From positions 1 to 64,000 of the forward strand of contig JBHIET010000004.1 of NCBI GenBank assembly GCA_046760785.1: DNA of 64,000 nt, given 5' to 3'. The notes under the pieces were generated by a model. It was not told the DNA's origin, searched no databases, and was given only the letters and a program-made list of their open reading frames with translations. This document shows, in pieces, positions 42,760 to 50,404 of the stretch (positions are counted from its first letter, which is position 1; every line of letters begins with the position of its first letter). The stretch is from JBHIET01 sp046760785. Lineage in GTDB: Bacteria; Chloroflexota; Anaerolineae; B4-G1. The position numbers were made by a program, and so were the translations under genes.

Positions 42760-43977
42760 ATGGCGAAGGAAAAGTATGAACGTGTAAAGCCACATGTCAA
42801 CGTGGGCACTATAGGGCACATTGACCACGGCAAGACGACGCTCGTTGCGGCCATAACTAAGGTGCTCTCTTTCAAGGGACTGGCTCGGTACCAGGCGTAC
42901 GAGGAAGTGGCGAAGGCGGATGTGAAGATGTTCCGCCGTGACGCGACGAAGATTCTGACCGTGGCCATTGCTCACGTCGAGTACGAGACGGAGAAGCGGC
43001 ACTATGCTCACATTGACTGCCCTGGTCACCGGGATTACATCAAGAACATGATCACCGGGGCAGCGCAGATGGACGGGTCGATTCTGGTTGTTTCGGCAGC
43101 GGATGGCCCGATGCCACAGACGCGGGAGCACGTGCTCCTGGCTCGCCAGGTGAACGTGCCGGCCATCGTGGTCTATTTGAACAAAGTGGACTTGATGGAC
43201 GATCCGGAGTTGCTGGAACTGGTCGAGTTGGAACTGCGGGAACTGCTCGATGGTTACGGCTTCCCCGGTGACGAGACACCCATCGTGCGCGGGAGTGCCC
43301 TCCAGGCACTGCAGAGCGAGAGCACTGATCCGGATGCGCCGGAGTACCAGTCCATCTGGGAGTTGATGCGAGTGGTAGACGAGTATATCCCAACGCCTAT
43401 GCGTGATGAGGATAAGCCGTTCCTGATGCCCATCGAGGACGTTTTCTCGATCAAAGGGCGGGGCACGGTCGTCACTGGCCGCGTGGAGCGCGGCACGATG
43501 TTGCCAATGACTGAGGTTGAGGTCGTCGGGCTGCAGGAGAGGCCCCGCAAGACGGTGGTCACCTCTATGGAGATGTTCCATAAGACACTCGACAAGGTCG
43601 TGGCAGGCGACAACGCTGGATTGCTCCTCCGTGGTGTGGATCGGGATGAGGTGGAGCGAGGTCAGGTGGTGGCGATTCCAGGCACTATCGAGTCTCACCA
43701 GCGCTTTATGAGCGAGGTGTACGTGCTGCGTAAAGATGAGGGTGGTCGTCACAAGGCCTTCTTCAGCGGCTACCGCCCGCAGTTCTATATTCGCACGATG
43801 GACGTGACGGGGGAGATCACCTTGCCGGAAGGTGTCGAAATGGTGATGCCGGGCGACAGCGTCAACTTGGAGGTGGCGTTGATCGAGCCGGTCGCTATTG
43901 AGCAAGGTTCTCGTTTCGCCATTCGTGAGGGCGGACTGACTGTTGGTGCGGGCGTTATTACGGAGATTCTGGACTAG
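42760..43977 (+). CDS. tuf: Elongation factor Tu with aberrant switch I
   Basis: 405 residues; GGAG upstream of the ATG. G1 GHIDHGKTT, G3 DCPGHRDYIKNMITGAAQMDG (Arg where Ala is usual), G4 NKVD, G5 GSAL and complete domains II and III (GRGTVVTGRVERG, GVDRDEVERGQVV, FFSGYRPQFYIRTMDVTG, MVMPGDSVNLEV). The effector loop is strange: residues 46-75 lack the almost universal RGITI motif and read MFRRDATKILTVAIAHVEYE, with about five extra residues. The Mg-binding Thr (Thr67) remains. Alternative frames do not restore the normal motif. Likely a real but divergent EF-Tu, perhaps with another tuf copy elsewhere. Confidence 0.93.
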   Translation: MAKEKYERVKPHVNVGTIGHIDHGKTTLVAAITKVLSFKGLARYQAYEEVAKADVKMFRRDATKILTVAIAHVEYETEKRHYAHIDCPGHRDYIKNMITGAAQMDGSILVVSAADGPMPQTREHVLLARQVNVPAIVVYLNKVDLMDDPELLELVELELRELLDGYGFPGDETPIVRGSALQALQSESTDPDAPEYQSIWELMRVVDEYIPTPMRDEDKPFLMPIEDVFSIKGRGTVVTGRVERGTMLPMTEVEVVGLQERPRKTVVTSMEMFHKTLDKVVAGDNAGLLLRGVDRDEVERGQVVAIPGTIESHQRFMSEVYVLRKDEGGRHKAFFSGYRPQFYIRTMDVTGEITLPEGVEMVMPGDSVNLEVALIEPVAIEQGSRFAIREGGLTVGAGVITEILD

Positions 43978-43990
43978 GCAGTGAAGTAGT

Positions 43991-44299
43991 ATGGCCAAGC
44001 AGAGGATTCGTATCCGGTTGAAGGCCTACGATCACCGTGTGCTTGATGAGTCGGCCAGGCGCATCGTGGAGACAGCGGAGCGCACGGGCGCTACGGTGGT
44101 GGGGCCTGTGCCTCTGCCGACCAAGATCGAGCGCTTTACCGTTCGTCGCTCGACCTTCATTGACAAGGACTCGCACGAGCATTTCGAGATTCGCACCCAC
44201 AAGCGGCTGATTGATGTCATCGAGCCGGATAACAAGACCATTGATTCTCTGATGAGGTTGAATCTGCCGGCCGGTGTTGATATCGAAATCAAGTTATAA
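43991..44299 (+). CDS. rpsJ: 30S ribosomal protein S10
   Basis: 102 residues. MAKQRIRIRLKAYDHRVLDESARRIVETAERTGA start and GPVPLPTKIERFTVRRSTFIDKDSHEHFEIRTHKR loop are canonical. In many bacteria rpsJ opens the S10 operon. Here it follows tuf by 13 bases and is then cut off from rplC by a 395-base spacer. Confidence 0.97.
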   Translation: MAKQRIRIRLKAYDHRVLDESARRIVETAERTGATVVGPVPLPTKIERFTVRRSTFIDKDSHEHFEIRTHKRLIDVIEPDNKTIDSLMRLNLPAGVDIEIKL

Positions 44300-44320
44300 A
44301 CAGGCGATGGAAGCGGATGA

Positions 44321-44355
44321 GGAGGAGGGAGAGGAAGCTGCCTACTCCCTCCTCC
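44321..44355 (+). terminator. Strong stem-loop after rpsJ
   Basis: GGAGGAGGGAG (44321-44331) pairs with CTCCCTCCTCC (44345-44355) across a 13-base loop. No real T run follows (gagattgtccctcctta). Probably a terminator or RNA-stabilising hairpin for the str-side transcript. Confidence 0.5.
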
Positions 44356-44369
44356 GAGATTGTCCCTCC

Positions 44370-44583
44370 TTAGCCTACATTTCGCACTTTGCTAGAAGCT
44401 AAATCAGGCCAGTCATCCTGAGGGCCGCGAAGCGGTATATCGAAGCCTGTCCTGAGCTGGCCGAAGGGGGTGACTGGCCGCCAAATCGCCCCTTCGATAC
44501 GGCCTTCGGCCTACTCAGGATGCGTTTGGCTATGAACTGTGCTACTGTTGTTACGATTCCCAGGGGTGCGAAATGTAGGCTTA
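44370..44583. mobile_element. MITE-like element, family 1, copy B (214 bp) between rpsJ and rplC
   Basis: Left end TTAGCCTACATTTCGCAC (44370-44387), right end GTGCGAAATGTAGGCTTA (44566-44583); the ends are inverted repeats with one mismatch in 18. Inside, GGCCAGTCA (44407-44415) pairs with TGACTGGCC (44471-44479), and the stretch cttcgatacggccttcggcc is shared with the family 2 elements. No coding capacity. Other copies at 1-48 and 51798-52169. After it, 44584-44680 is a low-complexity gtagtctgatag/gactaactg word repeat. Confidence 0.85.
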
Positions 44584-44694
44584 GTCGGGTAGTCTGATAG
44601 TCTGCTAGCGGAGTGTCGGATGATAGGGTAGTCTGGTAGAGACTGCTTTGACTAACTGGCCAAGCGACTAACTGACTAATGGGGAGGTGTTGGT

Positions 44695-45351
44695 GTGAAG
44701 ACGATCTTGGGCAGAAAAGTTGGGATGACACAGATGTTTGACCAGCGCGGCGAGGCTGTCTCTGTGACGGTGATCGAGGCGGGGCCGTGCTATGTGACTC
44801 AGGTGAAGACGCTTGAGCGGGATGGGTATCGTGCTGTTCAACTGGGCTTTGAAGAGGTGAAGCCGCAGAGATTAAGCGGCGGCGAAAAAGGGCATTTGGC
44901 CCGCAGCAATTTGCCTGCGTTGCGTCATCTGCGCGAGTTTCTACTGCGAAAGGATGAAGAGATCGAGGAGGGGCAGCGCGTCCTGGTGGACATCTTTGAG
45001 GTGGGCGATCGGGTGGACGTGGTCGGCATCTCGAAAGGACGCGGCTTCGCCGGTGTGGTCAAGCGGTACGGCTTTGCGGGCGGCCCCAAGACGCACGGTC
45101 AGTCGGATCGGCAGCGCGCGCCGGGTTCTATTGGCGCTACTACCGGTCAGGGGAGGGTGTGGAAGGGGCAACGGATGGCTGGCCGTATGGGCGGCGTGCG
45201 CGTCACGGCCCAGAATCTGCGGGTGGAATTGGTGGATGCGGAGCGTAATTTGCTGGCGGTGCGTGGCAGCGTGCCGGGCGCTAGGGATGGGTTGCTGATG
45301 ATCAGGCAGGCACGCAAGTCGAGGGAGTTGGCGAGACGGCGGGGTGAGTAG
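44695..45351 (+). CDS. rplC: 50S ribosomal protein L3
   Basis: GTG 44695 after GGGGAGGTG. 218 residues. ILGRKVGMTQMFDQRGEAVSVTVIEAGPC and GFAGVVKRYGFAGGPKTHGQSDRQRAPGSIGATTGQGRVWKGQRMAGRMG are the L3 signature; the conserved Gln methylation region (GATT-x-GRV) is present. First gene after the transposon-filled spacer, so it needs either read-through or its own promoter. Confidence 0.97.
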   Translation: MKTILGRKVGMTQMFDQRGEAVSVTVIEAGPCYVTQVKTLERDGYRAVQLGFEEVKPQRLSGGEKGHLARSNLPALRHLREFLLRKDEEIEEGQRVLVDIFEVGDRVDVVGISKGRGFAGVVKRYGFAGGPKTHGQSDRQRAPGSIGATTGQGRVWKGQRMAGRMGGVRVTAQNLRVELVDAERNLLAVRGSVPGARDGLLMIRQARKSRELARRRGE

Positions 45352-45360
45352 TCTGTGAGA

Positions 45361-45400
45361 AACTCCCCTCCCTGCGCCGGGGAGGGGCCGGGGGAGAGGT
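45361..45400. repeat. GC-rich repeat between rplC and rplD supplying the ribosome site
   Basis: Reads aactcccctccctgcgccgg then ggaggggccgggggagaggt. CTCCCC...GGGGAG forms a stem around gcgcc. Its last bases GGGGGAGAGG stand where the Shine-Dalgarno of rplD should be. Confidence 0.65.
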
Positions 45401-45405
45401 TGTAT

Positions 45406-46026
45406 ATGGTCGTTCCGATGTATAACACCAAAGGGGAAAAGGTTGGTGACGTCGAACTGCGTTCTGACATCTTCGAGACCCCCATCAACGTGCCGCTGAT
45501 GCATCAGGCCCTGGTACGTCAACTGGCGAATGCTCGCTTGGGAGCGCACAAGACGAAGTCGCGTGGTGAGGTGAATCGCACCAAGGCTAAGTGGTATCGG
45601 CAGAAGGGGACCGGGCGGGCGCGCCACGGTAGCCGCAACGCCCCCTTGTTTGTCGGTGGTGGGGTGGCTCACGGACCGAGGCCGCGCAAGTATACCAAGA
45701 AGATGCCGCGTAAGATGCGACGTGCAGCGTTGCGCAGTGCGCTTTCGGCTAAGGCGATGGAGAATCAGATCGTTGTGCTGGATGCGCTGGAGATAGAGAC
45801 TCCCAAGACGAAAGAGATGGTCACAGTGTTCAAGAATCTGGGGTTGGAAGGGCGCGTGTTGATCTTGTTGCCGGAACGGAGCGAGCCGGTGGAGAAGTCG
45901 GCGCGCAATCTGCCGCAGGCGAAGACACTGCGAGCCAGTTACCTGAATATCCGTGATTTGTTGGGTTACGATCATGTATTGGTGCCGATGGGTGCCCTGC
46001 AGGTGATCGAGAATATCCTGGGGTAG
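45406..46026 (+). CDS. rplD: 50S ribosomal protein L4
   Basis: ATG 45406 gives MVVPMYNTKGEKVGDVEL, matching the usual L4 start. The open frame reaches back to GTG 45355, but that extension is only the translated repeat. 206 residues. KTKSRGEVNRTKAKWYRQKGTGRARHGSRNAPLFVGGGVAHGP is the exit-tunnel loop. Spacing from rplC is short and filled by the repeat. Confidence 0.96.
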   Translation: MVVPMYNTKGEKVGDVELRSDIFETPINVPLMHQALVRQLANARLGAHKTKSRGEVNRTKAKWYRQKGTGRARHGSRNAPLFVGGGVAHGPRPRKYTKKMPRKMRRAALRSALSAKAMENQIVVLDALEIETPKTKEMVTVFKNLGLEGRVLILLPERSEPVEKSARNLPQAKTLRASYLNIRDLLGYDHVLVPMGALQVIENILG

Positions 46027-46028
46027 GC

Positions 46029-46325
46029 ATGATGAATCCCTACAAGGTAATCATCCGACCGATTGATACGGAGAAGACGCGTTATCAGGCCTCTGAGTTG
46101 AGGCAGTACACCTTCGAAGTACATCCAGGTGCGAATAAGATCGAGGTGAAGCAGGCAATTGAGGAGATCTTCGGGGTGGATGTGGTGGGGGTCAATGTGA
46201 TGAATGTGCCAGCCAAGGTTATCAGGCGGCGCGGACGCCGTCGGGTGGTGCGTCACCCGTCGTGGAAGAAGGCTGTGGTCACTCTGGCGGAGGGCCTGCG
46301 GTTGGACGTGTTTGAGGGGGTGTAA
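46029..46325 (+). CDS. rplW: 50S ribosomal protein L23
   Basis: 98 residues. NPYKVIIRPIDTEKTRYQASELRQYTFEVHPGANKIEVKQAIEEIFGVDVVGVNV is the standard core. L23 forms the docking site for trigger factor and SRP at the tunnel exit. It starts two bases after rplD. Confidence 0.96.
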   Translation: MMNPYKVIIRPIDTEKTRYQASELRQYTFEVHPGANKIEVKQAIEEIFGVDVVGVNVMNVPAKVIRRRGRRRVVRHPSWKKAVVTLAEGLRLDVFEGV

Positions 46326-46327
46326 GT

Positions 46328-47164
46328 ATGGCGGTGAAGACATATAAGCCAACCTCACCCAGCCGGCGGGGGATGACAGGTTCGACGTTTGAGGAGGTTA
46401 CGCGTGCGGGGCCTGAGCGTAGCCTGTTACGTCCGTTGCGCAAGCGGGCTGGGCGCAACGTGCATGGACGTATCACGGTGCGCCATCGCGGTGGTGGACA
46501 TAAGCGGCAATACCGGTTGATTGATTTCAAGCGTGATAAGGCGGGCATTCCCGCGCAAGTGAGGAGTATTGAGTACGATCCCAACCGCTCGGCTCGCATC
46601 GCGTTGTTGGTCTACGCTGATGGCGAGAAGCGATATATCATCGCACCGCTGGGGTTGCAGGTGGGTGATACGGTGATGAGCGGCGAGGATGCGGAGATCC
46701 GTGTGGGGAACGCACTTCGGCTGGAGCGTGTTCCGCTTGGCACTCTGGTGCATAACGTAGAGTTGTATGCCGGGCGGGGAGGTCAGATGGTGCGCTCGGC
46801 CGGCACCTCGGCGCAAGTGCTGGCCAGGGAGGGAGACTACGTGACGTTGCGTCTCCCCAGCGGTGAGGTACGGCTGGTGCGCAAAGAGTGCATGGCCACC
46901 GTCGGTCAGGTTGGCAACGTGGATCACGGGAACATTAAGCTGGGCAAGGCCGGGCGGAAGCGCTGGCTGGGATACCGCCCGGCGGTGCGCGGTTCGGCAA
47001 TGAGCCCTCGCGACCATCCTCACGGCGGCGGCGAGGGCCGGACTCCGATCGGCATGCCGAGCCCCAAGTCGCCCTGGGGGAAGAAGACGCTGGGTAAGAA
47101 GACGCGACGCAACAAGGCTACCGAAAAGTACATCGTGCGCCGGCGTGGCAAGCGGCGACGGTGA
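46328..47164 (+). CDS. rplB: 50S ribosomal protein L2
   Basis: 278 residues. Starts MAVKTYKPTSPSRRGMTGSTF, contains GRNVHGRITVRHRGGGHKRQYRLIDFKRDK, and ends with the peptidyl-transferase-region motif RGSAMSPRDHPHGGGEGRTPIGMPSPKSPWGKKTLGKKTRRNK, where the functionally important His of L2 is kept. Confidence 0.97.
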   Translation: MAVKTYKPTSPSRRGMTGSTFEEVTRAGPERSLLRPLRKRAGRNVHGRITVRHRGGGHKRQYRLIDFKRDKAGIPAQVRSIEYDPNRSARIALLVYADGEKRYIIAPLGLQVGDTVMSGEDAEIRVGNALRLERVPLGTLVHNVELYAGRGGQMVRSAGTSAQVLAREGDYVTLRLPSGEVRLVRKECMATVGQVGNVDHGNIKLGKAGRKRWLGYRPAVRGSAMSPRDHPHGGGEGRTPIGMPSPKSPWGKKTLGKKTRRNKATEKYIVRRRGKRRR

Positions 47165-47224
47165 GGAAGATTTTAGGATTTCTGATTTGTTACGCATCAC
47201 GTATTATGTATCAGGAGACCTATC

Positions 47225-47527
47225 ATGTCACGATCGCCATTGAAGCGACCGATACCGTATGTGGATCCAAAGTTACTGCGAAAGGTTGAGCGGCTGAATC
47301 AGACCGGGGAGAAGCGGCTGATCCGTACCTGGTCTCGGGCTTCGACGATCTTTCCGCATATGATCGGCCATACCATTGCTGTTCATGACGGTCGGCGGCA
47401 TGTGCCGATTTATATCACAGAGGATATGGTAGGCCACAAGTTGGGGGAGTTTGCCCCCACCCGTACCTTCCGAGGTCACATCGTAAAAGACAGGAAGGGA
47501 CGGGTAAGAGAGAAGAGAGAGGGGTAG
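47225..47527 (+). CDS. rpsS: 30S ribosomal protein S19
   Basis: 100 residues. MSRSPLKRPIPYVDPKLLRKVERLNQTGEKRLIRTWSRASTIFPHMIGHTIAVHDGRRHVPIYITEDMVGHKLGEFAPTRTF is canonical. The 60-base gap from rplB holds a gattacgcatcacgtattatg spacer word, and AGGAGA precedes the ATG. Confidence 0.97.
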   Translation: MSRSPLKRPIPYVDPKLLRKVERLNQTGEKRLIRTWSRASTIFPHMIGHTIAVHDGRRHVPIYITEDMVGHKLGEFAPTRTFRGHIVKDRKGRVREKREG

Positions 47528-47531
47528 GGAT

Positions 47532-47900
47532 ATGGGCACGGAGGTGCTGGCCCGGGCGAAACACGTGCCGATATCGGCGCGCAAAGTTCGGCGAGTGATT
47601 GATCAGGTGCGTGGGTTGGATGCTGATGAGGCTTTGGAGACGCTACATTTCCTGCCCCATGCAGCGGCGCACCCGGTTGCTAAGCTGATCCGCTCCGCCA
47701 TCGCGAATGCGGAGGAGAATTTCGGCATACCGCGTGACGATCTGTACGTGGCACACATCGTGGCTGATGAGGGGCCAGGCGTGATGCCCGGGAAGGGCTG
47801 GCGACGGCGTTTTGGTGGACGTGGCCGCTGGCGACCAATCCGTAAGCGTTCCTCCCACATTACGGTGATAATGGAAGAGCGGACAACGGATTACGGGTAG
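47532..47900 (+). CDS. rplV: 50S ribosomal protein L22
   Basis: 122 residues. RAKHVPISARKVRRVIDQVRGLDADEAL start and the tunnel hairpin DEGPGVMPGKGWRRRFGGRGRWRPIRKRSSHITVIMEE, which is a little longer than in E. coli at the GKGWRRRFGGRG tip. Macrolide-related loop. Four bases after rpsS. Confidence 0.95.
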   Translation: MGTEVLARAKHVPISARKVRRVIDQVRGLDADEALETLHFLPHAAAHPVAKLIRSAIANAEENFGIPRDDLYVAHIVADEGPGVMPGKGWRRRFGGRGRWRPIRKRSSHITVIMEERTTDYG

Positions 47901-47928
47901 GAAGATTGTTTGAGCAAGGAGGAAGGGT

Positions 47929-48591
47929 TTGGGACGCAAGGTTCATCCCTACGGTTTCAGGCTCGGAGTGATCCGCGATTGGAAAGCGCGCTGGTACGCG
48001 GAGGGCGATGATTACGCTAACCTGCTGCACGAAGATCTGAGGATTCGCCAGCTCATCCAAGACACTGTGGGGCGCGCTGGGATCTCTCGTATTGAGGTTG
48101 AGCGCTCCCCGAATCGGGTTTCGGTGACGATCTGGACGGCAAGGCCCGGCATTGTCATCGGGCGCAAGGGAGCCGCGGTCAAGGAGCTGCGCAAGGAGTT
48201 GGAGGAGATAACGGGCAAGCGCGTCTCTGTAGATGTGCAGGAGGTGGAGCAGCCCGAGCTGGATGCCAAGCTGGTGGCGGAGAACGTTGCGGCCCAGTTG
48301 GAGCGGCGTATTTCTCATGGCCGGGCGATGAAGCGGGCGATACAGGCAGCGATGCGTGCTGGTGCGCAAGGGATTAGGGTTATGTGCAAAGGGCGTCTGT
48401 ATGGGGCCGAGATGGCGCGCCAGGAATGGCAGCGCGAGGGGCGAGTGCCGTTACATACTTTGCGTGCCGATGTGGACTACGCTCAGGAAGAAGCACACAC
48501 GACCTACGGTCGCATTGGAGTGAAGGTGTGGATTTATAAGGGCGAGGTATTGCCTGAGGCGAAGGCGCAGGAGGCTCCCTTCGTCGTTTAG
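47929..48591 (+). CDS. rpsC: 30S ribosomal protein S3
   Basis: TTG start at 47929 supported by AGGAGGAAGGG. 220 residues. Starts GRKVHPYGFRLGVIRDWKARWYAEGDDYA; KH domain GRKGAAVKELRKELEEITGKRVSV; C-terminal AQEEAHTTYGRIGVKVWIYKGEVLP. Lines the mRNA entry channel. Confidence 0.96.
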   Translation: MGRKVHPYGFRLGVIRDWKARWYAEGDDYANLLHEDLRIRQLIQDTVGRAGISRIEVERSPNRVSVTIWTARPGIVIGRKGAAVKELRKELEEITGKRVSVDVQEVEQPELDAKLVAENVAAQLERRISHGRAMKRAIQAAMRAGAQGIRVMCKGRLYGAEMARQEWQREGRVPLHTLRADVDYAQEEAHTTYGRIGVKVWIYKGEVLPEAKAQEAPFVV

Positions 48592-48698
48592 TTGGTCGGA
48601 TGGTCAGGTAATCGGGTGGGGTCAGGTGGTCATTAGTGATCAGGTGATAATATGGCTGGCCAGCGACGTGACTGTGTGACCGATTTGGGAGCAAGACG

Positions 48699-49124
48699 AT
48701 GTTGATGCCAAAGCGAGTGAAGTATCGTAAGCAGATGCGCGGTCGGATGAAGGGCAAGGCCACGCGCGGGACCGAGGTCGCGTTCGGAGACTATGGTTTG
48801 CAGGCCTTGGAGTCGGCATGGGTCACAGCACGGCAGATCGAGGCGGCGCGGCGGGCAATCGTGCGCCACGTGCGACGGCGCGGGAAGTATTGGATTCGTA
48901 TCTTCCCCGACAAGCCGGTCACGGCCAAGCCAGCCGAGACACGTATGGGCAAGGGCAAAGGGTCGGTTGATCATTGGGTGGCCGTGGTTAAGCCGGGTCG
49001 CATTATGTTCGAATTGAGTGGTGTGTCTGAGGAGGCAGCGCGTGAGGCGATGCGCTTAGCGTCCCACAAGTTGCCTATCAAGTGCCAGTTTGTCAAGCGT
49101 GAAGGAATCACTGCCGGGGAATAG
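48699..49124 (+). CDS. rplP: 50S ribosomal protein L16
   Basis: 141 residues. MLMPKRVKYRKQMRGRMKGKATRGTEVAFGDYGLQALE and the KGKGSVDHWVAVVKPGRIMFELSG block near the A site. A second ATG six bases in (48705) is an equally possible start. The 107-base spacer before it is a ggtcggatggtcagg word repeat. Confidence 0.96.
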   Translation: MLMPKRVKYRKQMRGRMKGKATRGTEVAFGDYGLQALESAWVTARQIEAARRAIVRHVRRRGKYWIRIFPDKPVTAKPAETRMGKGKGSVDHWVAVVKPGRIMFELSGVSEEAAREAMRLASHKLPIKCQFVKREGITAGE

Positions 49125-49131
49125 AGGTCGC

Positions 49132-49350
49132 ATGCAAGCACGAGAGATTCGCACCTGGACTACAGAAGAGATAGAGGGGCGACTGGAGGGGGCCTATCGG
49201 GAGTTCTTCGTCCTGCGTCGTGAGAGGGCTTCGGGTCGTCTGGAAGATTACAATAGAATCAAGGCCGTGAAGCGTGACATCGCCCGGATGAAGACGATCC
49301 TTCGCGAGCGCGAGTTGAGCGCCGAGTTGGTCGGGGGAGGCGAGATATAG
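49132..49350 (+). CDS. rpmC: 50S ribosomal protein L29
   Basis: ATG 49132 after AGAGGTC gives MQAREIRTWTTEEIEGRLEG, 72 residues; the longer open frame runs back into rplP. LRRERASGRLEDYNRIKAVKRDIARMKTILRERE is the usual two-helix body. Its stop shares a base with the rpsQ start. Confidence 0.93.
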   Translation: MQAREIRTWTTEEIEGRLEGAYREFFVLRRERASGRLEDYNRIKAVKRDIARMKTILRERELSAELVGGGEI

Positions 49351-49640
49351 TGAAGGGACGGCATGTTGCTAAGAAGAAACGACTGACTGGCCGCGTGGTG
49401 AGCGATAAGATGGACAAGACGGTGGTGGTAAGGGTTGAGCGCTTGGTACGCCATCCGCGATACGGCAAGGTGTTGCGCCGGTCGAAGAAATACAAGGCCC
49501 ACGATGAGGAGAATGCCTGTCGAGTTGGTGATGTGGTGCGCATTGTCGAGTCCCGCCCACTGAGCCGTGAGAAGCGATGGAGAGTTGAGGAGGTGCTGAG
49601 ACGCGCTGAGGCTGGAGTGCTGGCGGAGGTTGCGCAATGA
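49350..49640 (+). CDS. rpsQ: 30S ribosomal protein S17
   Basis: GTG 49350. 96 residues. KKRLTGRVVSDKMDKTVVVRVERLVRHPRYGKVLRRSKKYKAHDEENACRVGDVVRIVESRPLSREKRWRVEEVL is the standard OB-fold S17 with a short C-terminal addition. Overlaps rplN by four bases. Confidence 0.95.
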   Translation: MKGRHVAKKKRLTGRVVSDKMDKTVVVRVERLVRHPRYGKVLRRSKKYKAHDEENACRVGDVVRIVESRPLSREKRWRVEEVLRRAEAGVLAEVAQ

Positions 49641-50008
49641 TCCAGCAGGAGAGCCGCGTGCGGGTGGCCGACAACACGGGGGCGCGGGAGGTTCTCGTCA
49701 TCCGTGTACTGGGGGGCTCCAAGCAGCGGTACGGTGGAGTCGGCGATGTTGTCGTGGCAACCGTGAAGCAGGCTATCCCAAGGGGGCAGGTGAAGAGGGG
49801 GGAGATTGTACGAGCGGTGATCGTGCGCACGGCGAAGGAGTACCGTCGGCCTGACGGCTCCAGCATCCGCTTCGATGACAATGCGGTGGTGATTCTGGAT
49901 GGAGTGAGCTTGAACCCAAAAGGCACGCGCATCTTTGGGCCGGTGGCGCGTGAGTTGCGGGAAAAGGGCTTCATGAAGATCGTCTCACTGGCTCCTGAAG
50001 TATTGTAG
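49637..50008 (+). CDS. rplN: 50S ribosomal protein L14
   Basis: 123 residues. MIQQESRVRVADNTGAREVLVIRVLGGSKQRYGGVGDVVVATVKQAIP and RFDDNAVVILDGVSLNPKGTRIFGPVARELREKGFMKIVSLAPEVL are textbook L14. Confidence 0.97.
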   Translation: MIQQESRVRVADNTGAREVLVIRVLGGSKQRYGGVGDVVVATVKQAIPRGQVKRGEIVRAVIVRTAKEYRRPDGSSIRFDDNAVVILDGVSLNPKGTRIFGPVARELREKGFMKIVSLAPEVL

Positions 50009-50031
50009 ACGATTGATTAGGAGTGTGCAGC

Positions 50032-50358
50032 GTGGGCAACCGAATCAAAAAGGGGGATACTGTAGAAGTCACTTCCGGCGACGACCGGGGCCTGCGGGGG
50101 ACGGTACAGTGGGTGATGCCCAAGGAGGACCGGGTCGTTGTCTCTGGGATCAATATTGTCAAGAAGCATCAGCGTCCCATCCGTGCCGGACGTGGTCAGG
50201 TTCAACCTGGTATCATCGAATTTGAGGCCCCGCTTCATGTCTCCAACGTTGTGCTGGTGTGTCCACGCTGCAATCAATGCACGCGCGTAAGGTTTGCCCG
50301 GCAGGAGGATGGGAGTAAGGTGCGCGTGTGCAAGAAGTGTGGTGAGGTAATTGACTAA
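50032..50358 (+). CDS. rplX: 50S ribosomal protein L24
   Basis: GTG 50032, eight bases after AGGAG, is preferred to GTG 50023. 108 residues. GNRIKKGDTVEVTSGDDRGLRGTVQWVMPKEDRVVVSGINIVKKHQ KOW motif, then a C-terminal zinc-ribbon-like CPRCNQCTRVRF...CKKCGEVID (four Cys), as in the zinc form of L24. The stop codon TAA overlaps the first base of a 33-bp palindrome. Confidence 0.94.
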   Translation: MGNRIKKGDTVEVTSGDDRGLRGTVQWVMPKEDRVVVSGINIVKKHQRPIRAGRGQVQPGIIEFEAPLHVSNVVLVCPRCNQCTRVRFARQEDGSKVRVCKKCGEVID

Positions 50359-50390
50359 GAAACCAGGTTTTTCGGAAAAACCTGGTTTCT
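50358..50390. repeat. 33-bp palindrome (family P), copy 3, between rplX and rplE
   Basis: AGAAACCAGGTTTTTC followed by GGAAAAACCTGGTTTCT, a perfect palindrome apart from the centre. It begins on the last base of the rplX stop and ends 14 bases before rplE. It could form a 16-bp RNA hairpin inside the spc transcript. Confidence 0.9.
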
Positions 50391-50404
50391 GGGAAGGCGA
50401 GCGG

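Noticed and set aside
42895..42990. Paired frameshifts in tuf as the cause of the odd switch I
   Set aside because: The other two frames meet stops or give no RGITI-like sequence, so the odd loop appears to be encoded as read. Sequencing error cannot be fully excluded.
42649..43998. Long minus-strand open frame (449 codons) opposite tuf
   Set aside because: It is the antisense shadow of tuf: no motif, no ribosome site, and the sense frame matches EF-Tu along its whole length.
45355..45405. rplD start at GTG 45355
   Set aside because: The added 17 residues are only the translated GC-rich repeat; ATG 45406 has the ribosome site and the normal L4 start.
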